Notes: a model not told the origin generated them from the sequence alone. A DNA stretch of 64,000 nt from Sulfitobacter sp. DFL-14 (GCF_003335585.1 NZ_QBFD01000024.1:87091-151090); one strand, 5' to 3'; positions 30,051 to 40,002 are shown, numbered from the stretch's first letter. Made by a program: numbers and translations.

Positions 30051-31247
30051 ATGCTTGGTCTCACACTTCTGCCGCTGCTCGGTGTTGGCCTTTTGCTGAT
30101 GGCTTTGAACAATGACGACGACACGGTGGACACGCCCGATCCGGACCCTTCCGACGATGTGGTCAATGGCACAGAGGGTGACGACATTTTGTCGGCCGTT
30201 GGCTCGGAAACCATAAATGCTGGCGGCGGCAACGACAGCCTGACCGCCACCGACACGTCTGATGGGGCCGTTCTGAACGGAGACGACGGGCGCGACGACC
30301 TGCGCGCGGGTGGCAACGCGCCGACCTTGAACGGCGGCGAGGGCAACGATACCCTGACTGCGGACGCAGGCTCTGACGGGGCGGTCCTGAATGGCGATGC
30401 CGACAATGACGACCTTCGGGCCGAAGGCAGCAATGCCACGCTGAACGGGGGCGAAGGCAGCGACAGCTTGACCGCCACGGACACCTCTGACGGGGCCGTG
30501 CTGAACGGCGGCGACGGGGCCGACGACCTGCGTGCGGGTGGCAACACCCCTACCCTGAATGGCGGAGAGGGCAACGACAGCCTGTATGATGGCGATGCCC
30601 TGGACGCGGTGCTGAACGGCGACGGCGGGGATGACCTGTTCTTCCTGACGGGCGGAGGCGGCACCGAAGCCAACGGTGGCGCGGGCAACGACAGCTTCGA
30701 AGCGATACCCGCCGGCGGCGACATGGTGTTGAATGGCGGCGACGGAGACGACGATTTCTACGTCGGCGGCGAAGGCGGCACGCTTAACGGTGACGCGGGC
30801 AACGACACCATCGGCGTGGAGGGCGGCGGCTGGGATGTCTTCGGTGGCGAGGGTGACGATGACCTGACCATCGCCTACGTCCAGAACGGCGCCGCCAGCA
30901 CCTTCACCGGCGGCACCGGCGCGGATGTATTTACGCTGGCCGCCACCAGCAATGAACAGGCCGGCTCCCCCGATGCCGCCGACCTCGGCGTCGTGGGCGT
31001 CATCACCGACTTCGCGCCCGAAGAAGACGGGCTGGTGCTGGATCTGCGCGACCTCGAAACTGGCGGCGGTGCAGCCAGCCTGAACGCGATCACCACCAAC
31101 GTCGCGGCAGACGGCAGCTATACCGACGTGACCTTCGATATAACTCTGTCAGCGACCGGAGCACAGCAGCTCTCCACGATTCGGTTGTCGGGTGTGACGG
31201 GACTGGAAGCAGACGGGATCACGGTGATCGGCAACTCCGCCGCCTGA
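30051..31247 (+). CDS. RTX-like calcium-binding repeat protein with N-terminal membrane segment
   Basis: 398 residues, very acidic. Residues 2-19 are a hydrophobic helix (LGLTLLPLLGVGLLLMAL), followed by an Asp/Pro-rich linker. Residues 55-168 are three exact 38-residue repeats of the type LNGGEGNDSLTATDTSDGAV...DDLRAGGN, continued to about 270 by diverged copies, each carrying RTX-like GGxGND turns that bind calcium. The last ~110 residues (GADVFTLAAT, then VITDFAPEEDGLVLDL) resemble the C-terminal module of type I-secreted proteins. A surface or extracellular role is inferred. The N-terminal helix is unusual for a type I substrate. No tolC/hlyBD genes are adjacent. Confidence 0.75.
   Translation: MLGLTLLPLLGVGLLLMALNNDDDTVDTPDPDPSDDVVNGTEGDDILSAVGSETINAGGGNDSLTATDTSDGAVLNGDDGRDDLRAGGNAPTLNGGEGNDTLTADAGSDGAVLNGDADNDDLRAEGSNATLNGGEGSDSLTATDTSDGAVLNGGDGADDLRAGGNTPTLNGGEGNDSLYDGDALDAVLNGDGGDDLFFLTGGGGTEANGGAGNDSFEAIPAGGDMVLNGGDGDDDFYVGGEGGTLNGDAGNDTIGVEGGGWDVFGGEGDDDLTIAYVQNGAASTFTGGTGADVFTLAATSNEQAGSPDAADLGVVGVITDFAPEEDGLVLDLRDLETGGGAASLNAITTNVAADGSYTDVTFDITLSATGAQQLSTIRLSGVTGLEADGITVIGNSAA
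30213..30554 (+). repeat. Three in-frame tandem repeats of 114 bp (38 residues) encoding RTX units
   Basis: Units at 30213-30326, 30327-30440 and 30441-30554 encode residues 55-92, 93-130 and 131-168 of the RTX-like protein. Units 1 and 3 are nearly identical as protein (TATDTSDGAVLNG, DDLRAGGN) but differ at many third codon positions. They have therefore been kept by protein-level selection for some time rather than arising very recently. Confidence 0.85.
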
Positions 31248-31253
31248 TGCGCG

Positions 31254-32009
31254 TCAGGCCCTCTGCTCGCGGGCCCTGCCCACGGCGGGTTCGGTCAGAC
31301 CATCCAGCACGCTGACACGCTTGCGCTGTTGCTCGGTGCGGCCCTTGGGCGGATAGACCTGCTTGGTCGCTTCCACCATGAATGCGCCCCCGGCAAAGAT
31401 GGTCGGCACGTGCCGACCGACCCGTTCGAACAGGCCGGAGGATTTCATCCAGATACGCTGCTGCGAGGGGATCTGGTAAAGCGCGCCGACCTGGCGCTCA
31501 GGCAGAAACTGATGCTTGCGCAGTTGCGCGTCGAGTTGTCCCGGCGAATAAGGTCGCCCATACCCGAACGGCGTCCGGTCCCGCCGCGCCCAAAGCCCGG
31601 CGCGGTTCGGCACGATGAACAATGCCTTGCCCCCCGGCCCCAGCACCCGCCAGCATTCCTCCAGCAAGTCCGAGGGCCGCTCTGACGTTTCCAGCCCGTG
31701 CAACAAAACCAGCTTGTCCACATGCCCGGTCTCGATCGGCCAGAGCGTTTCCTCGGTCAATACGGAGGTATTCGGCATGCCGGCAGGCCAGGGCATTACA
31801 CCCTGCGGTCCGGGCATCAGCGTCATCACCCGTCGCGCATCGCTCAGGTAGGGGCGCAGCAGCGGCGCGGCAAAGCCGAAGCCAACCACGGTCTGGCCCT
31901 TGGCCTCCGGCCACAGCCCCAGCATCCGGGTGCGCAGGGATTTCTGCGCCGCACGCCCCAACGTGCTGCGGTAGTAGAAATTACGCAGGTCCTGAACATC
32001 AAGATGCAT
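31254..32009 (-). CDS. Class I SAM-dependent methyltransferase-like protein
   Basis: 251 residues. The Rossmann core is recognisable: [18 protein letters not shown] replaces the usual GxGxG SAM loop (motif I), then [11 protein letters not shown] (motif II region) and [18 protein letters not shown] (post motif, typical LxPGG). A substrate cannot be deduced and the SAM loop is atypical. Family members in Rhodobacteraceae often lie next to gloB, as here (divergent, 64 bp apart). Monocistronic. Confidence 0.75.
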   Translation of the reverse strand: MHLDVQDLRNFYYRSTLGRAAQKSLRTRMLGLWPEAKGQTVVGFGFAAPLLRPYLSDARRVMTLMPGPQGVMPWPAGMPNTSVLTEETLWPIETGHVDKLVLLHGLETSERPSDLLEECWRVLGPGGKALFIVPNRAGLWARRDRTPFGYGRPYSPGQLDAQLRKHQFLPERQVGALYQIPSQQRIWMKSSGLFERVGRHVPTIFAGGAFMVEATKQVYPPKGRTEQQRKRVSVLDGLTEPAVGRAREQRA

Positions 32010-32073
32010 TGCAGCCCATCGTCGTGAATGTCACTCTGGCCCTGACCTTACCAACAGGAGAGAGGAATACACC

Positions 32074-32841
32074 ATGCCCTTTGATCTGATTACAATTCCC
32101 TGCCTGTCCGACAACTATGCATACCTGCTGCATGATGAAGCCACCGGCGAGACTGCCTGCATCGACGTGCCCGAAGCAGGCCCGATCAAGGCGGCGCTTG
32201 AAGATCACGGCTGGACCCTGTCGCAGGTGTGGCTGACGCATCATCACTGGGACCACGTCGATGGGCTGGCCGACCTGCTGGCGGATCACCACGCCTCTGT
32301 CGTGGGCGCGGCGGCAGACGCCCACCGGATGCCGGAGCTCAATGTCCCGGTAAAGGAAGGCGACACAGTCAAGCTGGGCAGCCTTACCGCGCATATCCTG
32401 GATGTATCGGGCCACACGGTTGGCCATATTGCCTTTTACGTGCCGGGCGCCAGCGCCGCCTTTACCGCCGACAGCCTGATGGCGCTTGGCTGTGGCCGCC
32501 TGTTTGAAGGAACGCCCGCGCAAATGTGGGATTCCATGCAGAAACTGATGAAACTGCCCGGCGATACGACCATCTGTTCAGGTCATGAATACACCGCATC
32601 CAACGCAAAATTTGCGCTGACTGTTGATCCGCAGAATGACGCTCTTATATCAAGGGCCAAAGCCGTTGAGGACGCCCGTGCCAAGGGTCAGCCAACGGTA
32701 CCATCGCAACTCTCAACCGAACTCCAAACCAATCCCTTCCTGCGCCCCGCCGACCCCGGCATTCGCGCGAACCTGGGGATGCCAGACGCTTCGGACAGCG
32801 ACGTCTTTGCAGAAATTCGCAAGCGCAAGGACAATTTCTGA
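32074..32841 (+). CDS. gloB: Hydroxyacylglutathione hydrolase (glyoxalase II)
   Basis: Hydrolyses S-D-lactoylglutathione to D-lactate and glutathione, the second glyoxalase step in methylglyoxal detoxification. 255 residues of the metallo-beta-lactamase fold. The binuclear metal motif THHHWDH (His56, His58, Asp60, His61) is intact, as are the later HTVGH and the GHEYTASNAKFA substrate region. AGGAGAG lies about 9 bases before the ATG. Confidence 0.95.
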   Translation: MPFDLITIPCLSDNYAYLLHDEATGETACIDVPEAGPIKAALEDHGWTLSQVWLTHHHWDHVDGLADLLADHHASVVGAAADAHRMPELNVPVKEGDTVKLGSLTAHILDVSGHTVGHIAFYVPGASAAFTADSLMALGCGRLFEGTPAQMWDSMQKLMKLPGDTTICSGHEYTASNAKFALTVDPQNDALISRAKAVEDARAKGQPTVPSQLSTELQTNPFLRPADPGIRANLGMPDASDSDVFAEIRKRKDNF

Positions 32842-33075
32842 TCGGGCGCGCCGCTGCGTTGCATGTGCAATGCCCTGGACCGCTCCGATCCGTCAGCAAA
32901 CCTGCCGCATCTGACGCCAAAACAACGCTATCACGGTCTTTGTGAAGAGAATTTTCAAGAAAATGCTTGAAGCCGGGCCATGATCAACCAAACTCTAATA
33001 CTATGAGGCCATGGTCGGACCGGGGCCCTGTTATTCCACAGCCCCCTGCCGACCCCGATCGAAAAGGAGCACCTC

Positions 33076-35397
33076 GTGCCTTCATTCTCGAATACGCTTG
33101 AGCAAGCAATTCATGCGGCGCTGGCCCTGGCCAATGCCCGCCGCCACGAATTCGCGACTCTGGAACACCTTTTGCTGGCCCTGATCGACGAACCCGATGC
33201 CGTCCAGGTGATGAAGGCATGTTCGGTCGATGTTTCCGAACTGCGCGACACGCTGGTCGAATTCGTGGACGAGGACCTGAGCAACCTTGTCACCGATGTC
33301 GACGGCTCCGAAGCCGTGCCGACAGCCGCCTTCCAGCGCGTGATCCAACGTGCCGCAATTCATGTCCAGTCTTCCGGCCGGACCGAGGTGACGGGCGCGA
33401 ATGTGCTGGTCGCCATCTTTGCGGAACGTGAATCAAACGCCGCCTATTTCCTGCAGGAGCAGGACATGACCCGCTACGACGCGGTCAACTACATCGCGCA
33501 TGGCGTGGCCAAGGACCCCGCCTATGGCGAGCAGCGCCCGGTGGCCGGCGCGCCGGAGCATGAGGAAGAACCCCAGGGCGTGACCGAGGGCGACAAGAAG
33601 GAATCCGCGCTCGCCAAATACTGCGTGGACCTCAACGCCAAGTCGCGAGAAGGCGATATCGACCCGCTGATTGGCCGCGAGGCCGAAGTGGAGCGTTGCA
33701 TTCAGGTGCTGTGCCGCCGCCGCAAGAACAACCCGCTGCTGGTGGGCGACCCCGGCGTGGGCAAGACCGCCATCGCCGAAGGGCTCGCGCGCAAGATCGT
33801 CGCCGGTGAGACGCCGGAAGTACTCTCCAAGACCACCATCTATTCGCTCGACATGGGCGCGTTGCTGGCCGGAACCCGGTATCGCGGCGATTTCGAGGAA
33901 CGGTTGAAAGCCGTGGTTTCGGAACTTGAGGCGCATAAGGACGCCGTCCTTTTCATCGACGAGATTCACACCGTAATCGGTGCGGGTGCCACCTCGGGCG
34001 GTGCGATGGATGCCTCCAACCTGCTGAAGCCCGCGCTTCAGGGGGGCAAGCTGCGCACCATGGGCTCAACCACCTACAAGGAGTTCCGCCAGCACTTCGA
34101 AAAGGACCGCGCGCTGAGCCGCCGGTTCCAGAAGATCGACGTGAACGAACCTTCGGTCGACGATGCGGTGAAGATCCTGCGGGGCCTGAAACCCTATTTC
34201 GAGGATCACCACTCGGTCAAATATACCTCCGACGCGATCAAGACGTCGGTGGAACTGGCACACCGCTATATCAACGACCGCAAGCTGCCGGATTCGGCCA
34301 TCGACGTCATTGACGAGGCCGGTGCAGCCCAGCATCTGGTCGCTGCCTCCAAGCGCCGCAAGACCATCGGCACCAAGGAGGTCGAAGCCGTGGTGGCCAA
34401 GATCGCCCGCATCCCACCCAAGAACGTGTCCAAGGACGATGTTGTGGTGCTGAAGGATCTGGAAGCCTCGCTCAAACGCGTGGTCTTTGGCCAGGACAAG
34501 GCGATCGAGGCGCTGTCCTCTGCCATCAAACTGGCCCGCGCGGGCCTGCGCGAACCGGAAAAGCCCATCGGCAACTATCTCTTTGCCGGGCCGACCGGTG
34601 TCGGCAAGACCGAGGTGGCCAAACAACTGGCGGATACGCTCGGCGTGGAACTGCTGCGCTTCGACATGTCGGAGTACATGGAGAAACACGCGGTCTCCCG
34701 CCTGATCGGCGCGCCTCCGGGCTATGTCGGCTTTGACCAGGGCGGCATGCTGACCGATGGTGTCGATCAGCACCCGCATTGCGTGCTGCTGCTGGACGAG
34801 ATGGAAAAGGCGCACCCGGATGTCTACAACATCCTGTTGCAGGTGATGGACCACGGCAAACTGACCGACCACAATGGCCGGACGGTGGATTTCCGTAACG
34901 TGGTGCTGATCATGACTTCGAACGCGGGTGCCGCGGAACAGGCCAAGGAAGCCATCGGGTTTGGCCGCGACCGCCGCACAGGCGAGGATACGGCGGCAAT
35001 CGAACGCACCTTCACGCCGGAATTCCGCAACCGTCTGGATGCGGTGATCAGCTTTGCACCGCTGCCCAAGGAAGTGATCCTGCGTGTGGTCGAGAAGTTC
35101 GTGCTGCAGCTTGAGGCACAGCTGATGGACCGCAACGTGACCATCGAGCTCAGCAAGAAGGCCGCTGAATGGCTGGCCGACAAGGGCTATGACGACAAGA
35201 TGGGCGCGCGCCCGCTGGGCCGCGTGATCCAGGAACACATCAAGAAGCCGCTGGCCGAAGAACTGCTGTTCGGCAAGCTGGCCAAGGGTGGTGTCGTCAA
35301 GGTCGGCGTCAAGAAGGGCGAACTGACGATCGAGGTTCTGGGGCTGGAGAACAAGCGTCTTTCGGGCAACAAGCCCCCGCTTCTGACCGCCGAGTGA
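33076..35397 (+). CDS. clpA: ATP-dependent Clp protease ATP-binding subunit ClpA
   Basis: AAA+ unfoldase that feeds substrates to ClpP. 773 residues. N-terminal Clp_N repeats (about 1-145) bind ClpS. The first AAA domain carries Walker A GDPGVGKT (about residue 224), the second GPTGVGKT (about 505). The ClpP-docking IGF loop is present near residue 627 (EAIGFGRD), so it partners ClpP, unlike ClpB. clpS, often adjacent, is not in the 234 bp upstream. AAGGAG lies about 8 bases before the GTG start. Ends at a strong terminator. Confidence 0.97.
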   Translation: MPSFSNTLEQAIHAALALANARRHEFATLEHLLLALIDEPDAVQVMKACSVDVSELRDTLVEFVDEDLSNLVTDVDGSEAVPTAAFQRVIQRAAIHVQSSGRTEVTGANVLVAIFAERESNAAYFLQEQDMTRYDAVNYIAHGVAKDPAYGEQRPVAGAPEHEEEPQGVTEGDKKESALAKYCVDLNAKSREGDIDPLIGREAEVERCIQVLCRRRKNNPLLVGDPGVGKTAIAEGLARKIVAGETPEVLSKTTIYSLDMGALLAGTRYRGDFEERLKAVVSELEAHKDAVLFIDEIHTVIGAGATSGGAMDASNLLKPALQGGKLRTMGSTTYKEFRQHFEKDRALSRRFQKIDVNEPSVDDAVKILRGLKPYFEDHHSVKYTSDAIKTSVELAHRYINDRKLPDSAIDVIDEAGAAQHLVAASKRRKTIGTKEVEAVVAKIARIPPKNVSKDDVVVLKDLEASLKRVVFGQDKAIEALSSAIKLARAGLREPEKPIGNYLFAGPTGVGKTEVAKQLADTLGVELLRFDMSEYMEKHAVSRLIGAPPGYVGFDQGGMLTDGVDQHPHCVLLLDEMEKAHPDVYNILLQVMDHGKLTDHNGRTVDFRNVVLIMTSNAGAAEQAKEAIGFGRDRRTGEDTAAIERTFTPEFRNRLDAVISFAPLPKEVILRVVEKFVLQLEAQLMDRNVTIELSKKAAEWLADKGYDDKMGARPLGRVIQEHIKKPLAEELLFGKLAKGGVVKVGVKKGELTIEVLGLENKRLSGNKPPLLTAE

Positions 35398-35416
35398 CAG
35401 GCACGACGATCTAGTC

Positions 35417-35444
35417 AAAAGGCGCCCCGCGGGGCGCCTTTTTT
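35417..35444 (+). terminator. Terminator of clpA
   Basis: AAAAGGCGCCCC / GGGGCGCCTTTT with a 2-base loop and a T-run (35438-35444), 20 bases after the clpA stop. Confidence 0.9.
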
Positions 35445-35643
35445 CATTTCCGGTTGATTGAATCGAAGAGCCCTGCGATGCATGGGTGCCGAAAAGAGGC
35501 CCCGATCGGACAGGTCATCCGATACCGCCCCATCCGGGCGGGCCTTGTTGAAAAGACGCACCCACGGCACCTGACCCCGCAACGGCGGGCAGGTGCCCAA
35601 TTGCGAGGTGCTTTGCCTGCCTTCTTCTTCGAAAGGCACGACC

Positions 35644-35874
35644 ATGAAACCTGAAACCCGTATCGCGATCCTGACTGGCGCGATGATGTCCTTTGTCATG
35701 TCCCTCTTTTTCTCTGGGTTCTTCACCCTGCTGGCACTTGGCCCCGGTACCGCATGGCTCGCGGCCTGGCTGCGCGGGCTGGCGATCGGCTGGCCCCTTG
35801 GCTTCCTGCTGGCTGCACTGACCGGCCCGGTGATACGCCGCCTTGCGCTCTACATTGCGCTGCCGCGGCGCTGA
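35644..35874 (+). CDS. DUF2798-like small membrane protein
   Basis: 76 residues with two hydrophobic helices (about residues 9-32 and 42-66) joined by a short loop. I recognise the pattern of DUF2798 proteins (TGAMMSFVMSLFFSGFFT, then LRGLAIGWPLGFLLAAL and a basic tail). The function is unknown. The ATG at 35644 (MKPETR) is preferred over one 17 codons upstream because it places charged residues directly before the first helix. GAAAGG lies about 8 bases upstream. Confidence 0.75.
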   Translation: MKPETRIAILTGAMMSFVMSLFFSGFFTLLALGPGTAWLAAWLRGLAIGWPLGFLLAALTGPVIRRLALYIALPRR

Positions 35875-35939
35875 GTACGTGACAAGCGGTGCGCGCGGTC
35901 TATGCTGAGCGAAACAACCATCCGAGGACCGCGCGCGCC

Positions 35940-36917
35940 GTGACCCCTGCATTCTTCCGCACCACTCTTTGTGCAATTGCCCTTGCCTTGCCAGCCACGG
36001 CACAGGAGCCGAGGCTGGTGCCTCCAATCGACTGCGACCTCACCCGCTCCTGCTACATCCAGCAATATATGGATCGTGATCCCGGCCCCGGCGCCACGGA
36101 TTTCACCTGCGCGGGCCTGACCTATGATGGGCACAAGGGAACCGATTTCGCCCTGCCCACCCTGGCGGATATGGCTTCGGGCGTCGATGTGCGCGCCGCT
36201 GCACCCGGTGTCGTGGCGGGAATTCGCGACGGGATGGATGACCTTGGTTACACGCCCGAACGCCGCGCCGAATTTGCAGGGCGCGAATGCGGCAACGGGG
36301 TGCTGATCCAGCATGAGGGGGGCTGGCAGAGCCAGTATTGCCACCTCAAACAGGGCAGTGTCGCCGTCAGCCAGAACCAGACCGTCGAGACCGGCACCGT
36401 CCTGGGCCAGATCGGCCAGTCCGGCAATGCCGCCTTTCCACATGTGCATCTTTCGGTGCGCGATCCCGATGGCACCTCGGTTGATCCCTTCGATCCGGAT
36501 GGCACGCTGAGCTGTGACACGCCCGGCGACAGCACGCTCTGGGCCAACCCGCCCGCCTACCGCCCCGGCGGGCTGCTGAACCTCGGGTTTTCGGACGCGG
36601 TCCCCGACTATCAAAGGGTCAAAGCGGGAGAGGCCGCCGCAGACAGCCTGCCCGCGGACGCCCCGGCGCTGGTAGTCTTCGCCTATTTCTTTGGCCCGCG
36701 CGCGGGCGATATACTGCGGCTGGAGATTACCGGACCCGCCGGACAGGTCATCGCGGACGAGATCACTCTGAGCAAGACCCAGGCCAAGGCATTCCGGGCA
36801 ATCGGCAAACGACGCAGCAGCGCGCCCTGGCCCGCCGGACGTTATACCGGCACTGCGGTGCTGCTCCGGGACGGCGCGCCAGTGGACCGCATGACCGCGG
36901 AGATTTCCCTGCGCTGA
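35940..36917 (+). CDS. Exported M23 (LytM-type) metallopeptidase
   Basis: Periplasmic peptidoglycan endopeptidase-like protein of 325 residues. The GTG start at 35940 gives a clear signal peptide (TPAFFRTTLCAIALALPATAQ) and follows GAGGAC; an upstream start would bury it. The LytM zinc motifs are complete: HKGTDF (HxxxD, about residue 60) and HVHLSV (HxH, about residue 162), so it should be catalytically active. Cys pairs (CDLTRSC and CGNG..CHLK) may form disulfides. The C-terminal ~110 residues are an extra beta-rich domain. Divergent neighbours; no operon. Confidence 0.85.
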   Translation: MTPAFFRTTLCAIALALPATAQEPRLVPPIDCDLTRSCYIQQYMDRDPGPGATDFTCAGLTYDGHKGTDFALPTLADMASGVDVRAAAPGVVAGIRDGMDDLGYTPERRAEFAGRECGNGVLIQHEGGWQSQYCHLKQGSVAVSQNQTVETGTVLGQIGQSGNAAFPHVHLSVRDPDGTSVDPFDPDGTLSCDTPGDSTLWANPPAYRPGGLLNLGFSDAVPDYQRVKAGEAAADSLPADAPALVVFAYFFGPRAGDILRLEITGPAGQVIADEITLSKTQAKAFRAIGKRRSSAPWPAGRYTGTAVLLRDGAPVDRMTAEISLR

Positions 36918-36928
36918 TCGGTTCCGGA

Positions 36929-38803
36929 TTACTTCTCAGTGAATTTCAGCTCGATCCGGCGGTTCTGCGCGCGGGCTTCCTCGCTGTCGCCGGTGGCGAC
37001 AGGCTGATACTGGCCAAAGCCGTTCGCAGCCAGCCGGTCGGGCGCTATTCCCTGAGCGCTGATCATGTATTTCACCACCGAAAGCGCCCGCGCCTGAGAC
37101 AATTCCCAGTTGTCGGCGAATTCGCCCAGGCCGGAGAGCGGCACGTTGTCGGTGTGGCCGTCCACCCGGATCACCCAGTTGATCTCGGACGGGATGTCGT
37201 CCGCGATGGCGCGCAGGATGCCCGCCACTTTGGCAATCTCCCGTTCACCGTCGGGCGACAGCACCGCCCCACCGGGGGGAAACAGCACCTCTGAGGAAAA
37301 GACGAAGCGGTCCCCTTCGATCCGTACCCCCTCCTGCGCGCCTAGCAGGTCCCGCAAACGGCCGAAGAATTCGGAGCGGTATTGTTCAAGATCCTTGGTC
37401 TGCGCCTCAAGCCGCGCGCGCTCTGCCGCTTCCAGTTCGGCACGGCGGCGCTGCTCTGCCGCGACGCGGGCCAGGGCGGTGTTCAGCTCGGACCCAAGCG
37501 ATTGCAGTTCCACCGATTGCGCCGCATCCCGCGCCACCGCATCGTCCAGCAATGCCTGAAGGTCGCCCAACTGCTGGCGCAAGGCCGCAACCTGCTGGTT
37601 CAGCAGCTCCGTCTGCCGCTGGGCCGCAGCACTTGTGGCTTCTTCCTCGGCCAGTGCCGACCGCGCCGCCGCAAGCAGCGCCGCACGTTTTTCCGCTTCA
37701 GTTGTTGTATCCTCGGCCAGGGTTTCCGCCGCCAGCTTCGCCGCCAACGCCTGTGCCAGTTGCGCGCGCAGGTCGTCGCGCTCTTCCGTCAGCTCTGCAC
37801 TTGTTTCATCAAGACGCCCGCGCAGCGCTTCGATTTCCGCACGCAGGCGCGCGGCGTTCTCCTGCGCGTCCTCGCCTTCGGAAATTGATTTTTCTGCCTC
37901 CTGCAATCGGAGCAGGGTCTGCGACAGACGGGTGTCCAGATCCGCCTCCGCCGCCCTTGCCGCGGCCAGCAGGGTCAGGGTTTCCTCCGCCTCGCGGCGT
38001 TGCTGCTCCAGTGCCAGGGTCATCGCCGTCAGTTCCGCATCCGCATTTTCCAGACGGTTGCGCAGCATTTCCGCTGCTGCCGCTTCGGCCAGCCGCGCGG
38101 CCTCTTCCTCGCTCAGTGCCGCCTCGGTCTCGGCAACCTGTTGTGTCAGGTCCGCCACCTGGCCCTCGGCCGCTGCGTTACGCGCCCGCAGGTCCGCGAC
38201 CAGGGCATCCAGCGCCTCACGGCGGGAGGCGGCCAGACGCGCGGCTTCGGCCTGGGCATCCACCTCGTTGCGCGCGCTGGCCAGCGCGAGGTTCAGCGCC
38301 TCCTGTTCGCTCAGCAATTGCGCCTGACGTTCCTGCAAGCTGGCCTGCGAATCCTCCAGTGTCGCCACCTGCCCCAGCGCATTGTCGCGCGCAGCGATCA
38401 GGGCGGCGACCTGCGCCTCGAACCCGGTAATCCGGGTCTGCGCAGCTTTCAGTGCAGCTGTCTGGCTGTCGCGCTCGCTTGTCAGGGATGCGATCAGGGC
38501 GGCCTGCTGGTTGACCTGTTCCTGTGCGTCATTCAGCGTTGCGTTAAGCGCGCCCAGACGCGCCTCAAGCTGCGCGTTGGAACGTTCCTCCACCCCCAGC
38601 GCGCGGGCCAGGGCGGCAACCTCGCCCGAAAGCTGGTCCAGCTCGCTTTCCTGACCGGTGATCCGTTCGGTCAGGACATATTGCACCACCATGAAGATGG
38701 TCAGCACGAACATCAGAACCAGCAAAAGACCGGTCATCGCATCCACGAAGCCGGGCCAGATCGACCCCTGGAAGCGCGTTCCTGTCCGCCGGGACAATGC
38801 CAT
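36929..38803 (-). CDS. MotB/OmpA-like peptidoglycan-binding protein with long coiled coil
   Basis: 624 residues. A single N-terminal membrane helix (about 19-40, GFVDAMTGLLLVL) carries Asp21, placed like the ion-conducting Asp of MotB/ExbD/TolR proteins. Residues about 50-480 are an almost uninterrupted Ala/Glu/Gln/Leu heptad coiled coil. Residues about 500-624 form an OmpA-like peptidoglycan-binding domain (VIRVDGHTDNVPL, then FGQYQPVA and NRRIELKF). It starts 2 bp after the ExbB-like gene, so both are one operon and almost certainly form a stator-rod complex reaching the cell wall. Its mechanical job is not established. Confidence 0.8.
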   Translation of the reverse strand: MALSRRTGTRFQGSIWPGFVDAMTGLLLVLMFVLTIFMVVQYVLTERITGQESELDQLSGEVAALARALGVEERSNAQLEARLGALNATLNDAQEQVNQQAALIASLTSERDSQTAALKAAQTRITGFEAQVAALIAARDNALGQVATLEDSQASLQERQAQLLSEQEALNLALASARNEVDAQAEAARLAASRREALDALVADLRARNAAAEGQVADLTQQVAETEAALSEEEAARLAEAAAAEMLRNRLENADAELTAMTLALEQQRREAEETLTLLAAARAAEADLDTRLSQTLLRLQEAEKSISEGEDAQENAARLRAEIEALRGRLDETSAELTEERDDLRAQLAQALAAKLAAETLAEDTTTEAEKRAALLAAARSALAEEEATSAAAQRQTELLNQQVAALRQQLGDLQALLDDAVARDAAQSVELQSLGSELNTALARVAAEQRRRAELEAAERARLEAQTKDLEQYRSEFFGRLRDLLGAQEGVRIEGDRFVFSSEVLFPPGGAVLSPDGEREIAKVAGILRAIADDIPSEINWVIRVDGHTDNVPLSGLGEFADNWELSQARALSVVKYMISAQGIAPDRLAANGFGQYQPVATGDSEEARAQNRRIELKFTEK

Positions 38804-38805
38804 GG

Positions 38806-40002
38806 TCAGCTCTCATCCGGCGTTTCGGGACTGCGCATCCGGCGCGGCACGGATGCGGGCCGCCCGCCCGATACCGCCTTTGCCAGCAGCGAAATGTCAT
38901 GGCGCAGTTCAGCCATGGTTTCCTGACGGCCGGCGGAAATCTCTTCCAGGATCCGCAGCATCTGTACGTCGATGGACCGCAGGCGCATCCGGCTTTCGGC
39001 ATCCATACCGTCGCCGCCCGTCTTTTCCAGCGTGGCGATCAGCCGCTCCTGCCCCTCTGCAATACGCTCCAGCGTGCTGGCAGAGCGATCGCCCCGTTCC
39101 ATCCGGTTTGTCATCCGGTCCACCGCATCGGCCAGCTTGCCCAGTTTTTCATCCACCATGGACCGGCTGATGTCGGACTGGGTGTACATCTGCTGCAGGC
39201 TTTCCATCTGCTCTGCCATGTGATCGACCACGCCCGCCATCATATGCTGATCGCTGGTGGCATCATCCCCGGCAGAAAAACCGACGCGGGTGATGGAACT
39301 CAGCCAGTCTTCGAGTTCCTGATAGAACCGGTTCTGTCCGTGGCCTGCGAAAAGCTCAATCAGCCCCACCACCAGCGACCCGGCCAGTCCCAGCAGGGAA
39401 GAGCCAAAGGCAACGCCCATGCCGCCCAGCTGCGCCTCAAGTCCTGTCATCAGGCGGTTGAAAACATTGACGCCCCCTTCACCCTCGGAGGGCGCCAGGC
39501 TGCGAATGGTATCCACCACTGCCGGAACGGTCGTGGCCAGCCCATAGAAGGTTCCCAGAAGACCGAGGAAAATCAGCATGTTGACAATATAACGCGTGAT
39601 CTCCCGTGCTTCGTCGATGCGGGTCGCAACGGAATCCAGGATAGAGCGTGTCGATGTTGCGCTGATCTGCATCCGCGCCCCGCGCGTCCGCAGAAGCTGC
39701 GCCAGAGGTGCCAGCAGTTGCGGCGCCATTGTTTCCGGGTCGGGCTTGTCCGAGGCGAAATTCTCGATCCAGCGGACCGAACCGATCAGCTGGAAGACCT
39801 GATAGAAACAGGCCAGCACACCGATGATGAAGACAAAGACGATCACCCCGTTCAGATAGGGGTTGGCCACAAAGATCGGAAACACGGAAGGCAACGCAAT
39901 AAATCCGCCGACGGCGGTCAGGGCCAGCACCACCAACATCAGTGTAATCTGACGCACCGGCTGGGAGAATTGTGGTGTCTGCGCGCGGTCTGGCTGCGCC
40001 AT
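38806..40002 (-). CDS. MotA/TolQ/ExbB-type proton-channel protein
   Basis: 398 residues. Two N-terminal helices (about 19-37 and 50-72) are followed by the conserved pair INMLIFLGLLGTFYGLATTV and GMGVAFGSSLLGLAGSLVVGL, the MotA/TolQ/ExbB channel helices with the typical GLLGTFYG motif. The C-terminal ~140 residues are a charged cytoplasmic helical tail (MDEKLGKLADAVDRM, then RMLRILEEISAG). Start at 40002 (MAQPDRAQ), with AGGAG 9 bases before it; an ATG 23 codons upstream has no ribosome site. It pairs with the adjacent OmpA/coiled-coil gene to form a proton-driven envelope machine. Confidence 0.8.
   Translation of the reverse strand: MAQPDRAQTPQFSQPVRQITLMLVVLALTAVGGFIALPSVFPIFVANPYLNGVIVFVFIIGVLACFYQVFQLIGSVRWIENFASDKPDPETMAPQLLAPLAQLLRTRGARMQISATSTRSILDSVATRIDEAREITRYIVNMLIFLGLLGTFYGLATTVPAVVDTIRSLAPSEGEGGVNVFNRLMTGLEAQLGGMGVAFGSSLLGLAGSLVVGLIELFAGHGQNRFYQELEDWLSSITRVGFSAGDDATSDQHMMAGVVDHMAEQMESLQQMYTQSDISRSMVDEKLGKLADAVDRMTNRMERGDRSASTLERIAEGQERLIATLEKTGGDGMDAESRMRLRSIDVQMLRILEEISAGRQETMAELRHDISLLAKAVSGGRPASVPRRMRSPETPDES

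Noticed and set aside
30213..30900. CRISPR-like regular repeat pattern
   Set aside because: The regular 114-bp period is in-frame coding sequence for RTX repeats, with no constant repeat/variable spacer structure.
35415..35726. Minus-strand 103-codon ORF after clpA
   Set aside because: It overlaps the clpA terminator and the upstream part of the DUF2798 gene, and has no family or start signal.
36929..40002. Zorya-type anti-phage system (ZorAB) from the MotA/OmpA pair
   Set aside because: Zorya ZorB has no ~430-residue periplasmic coiled coil, and no ZorC/ZorD/ZorE-type partners are nearby. The pair is also found in many Roseobacters as ordinary core genes, so a defence role is unsupported.
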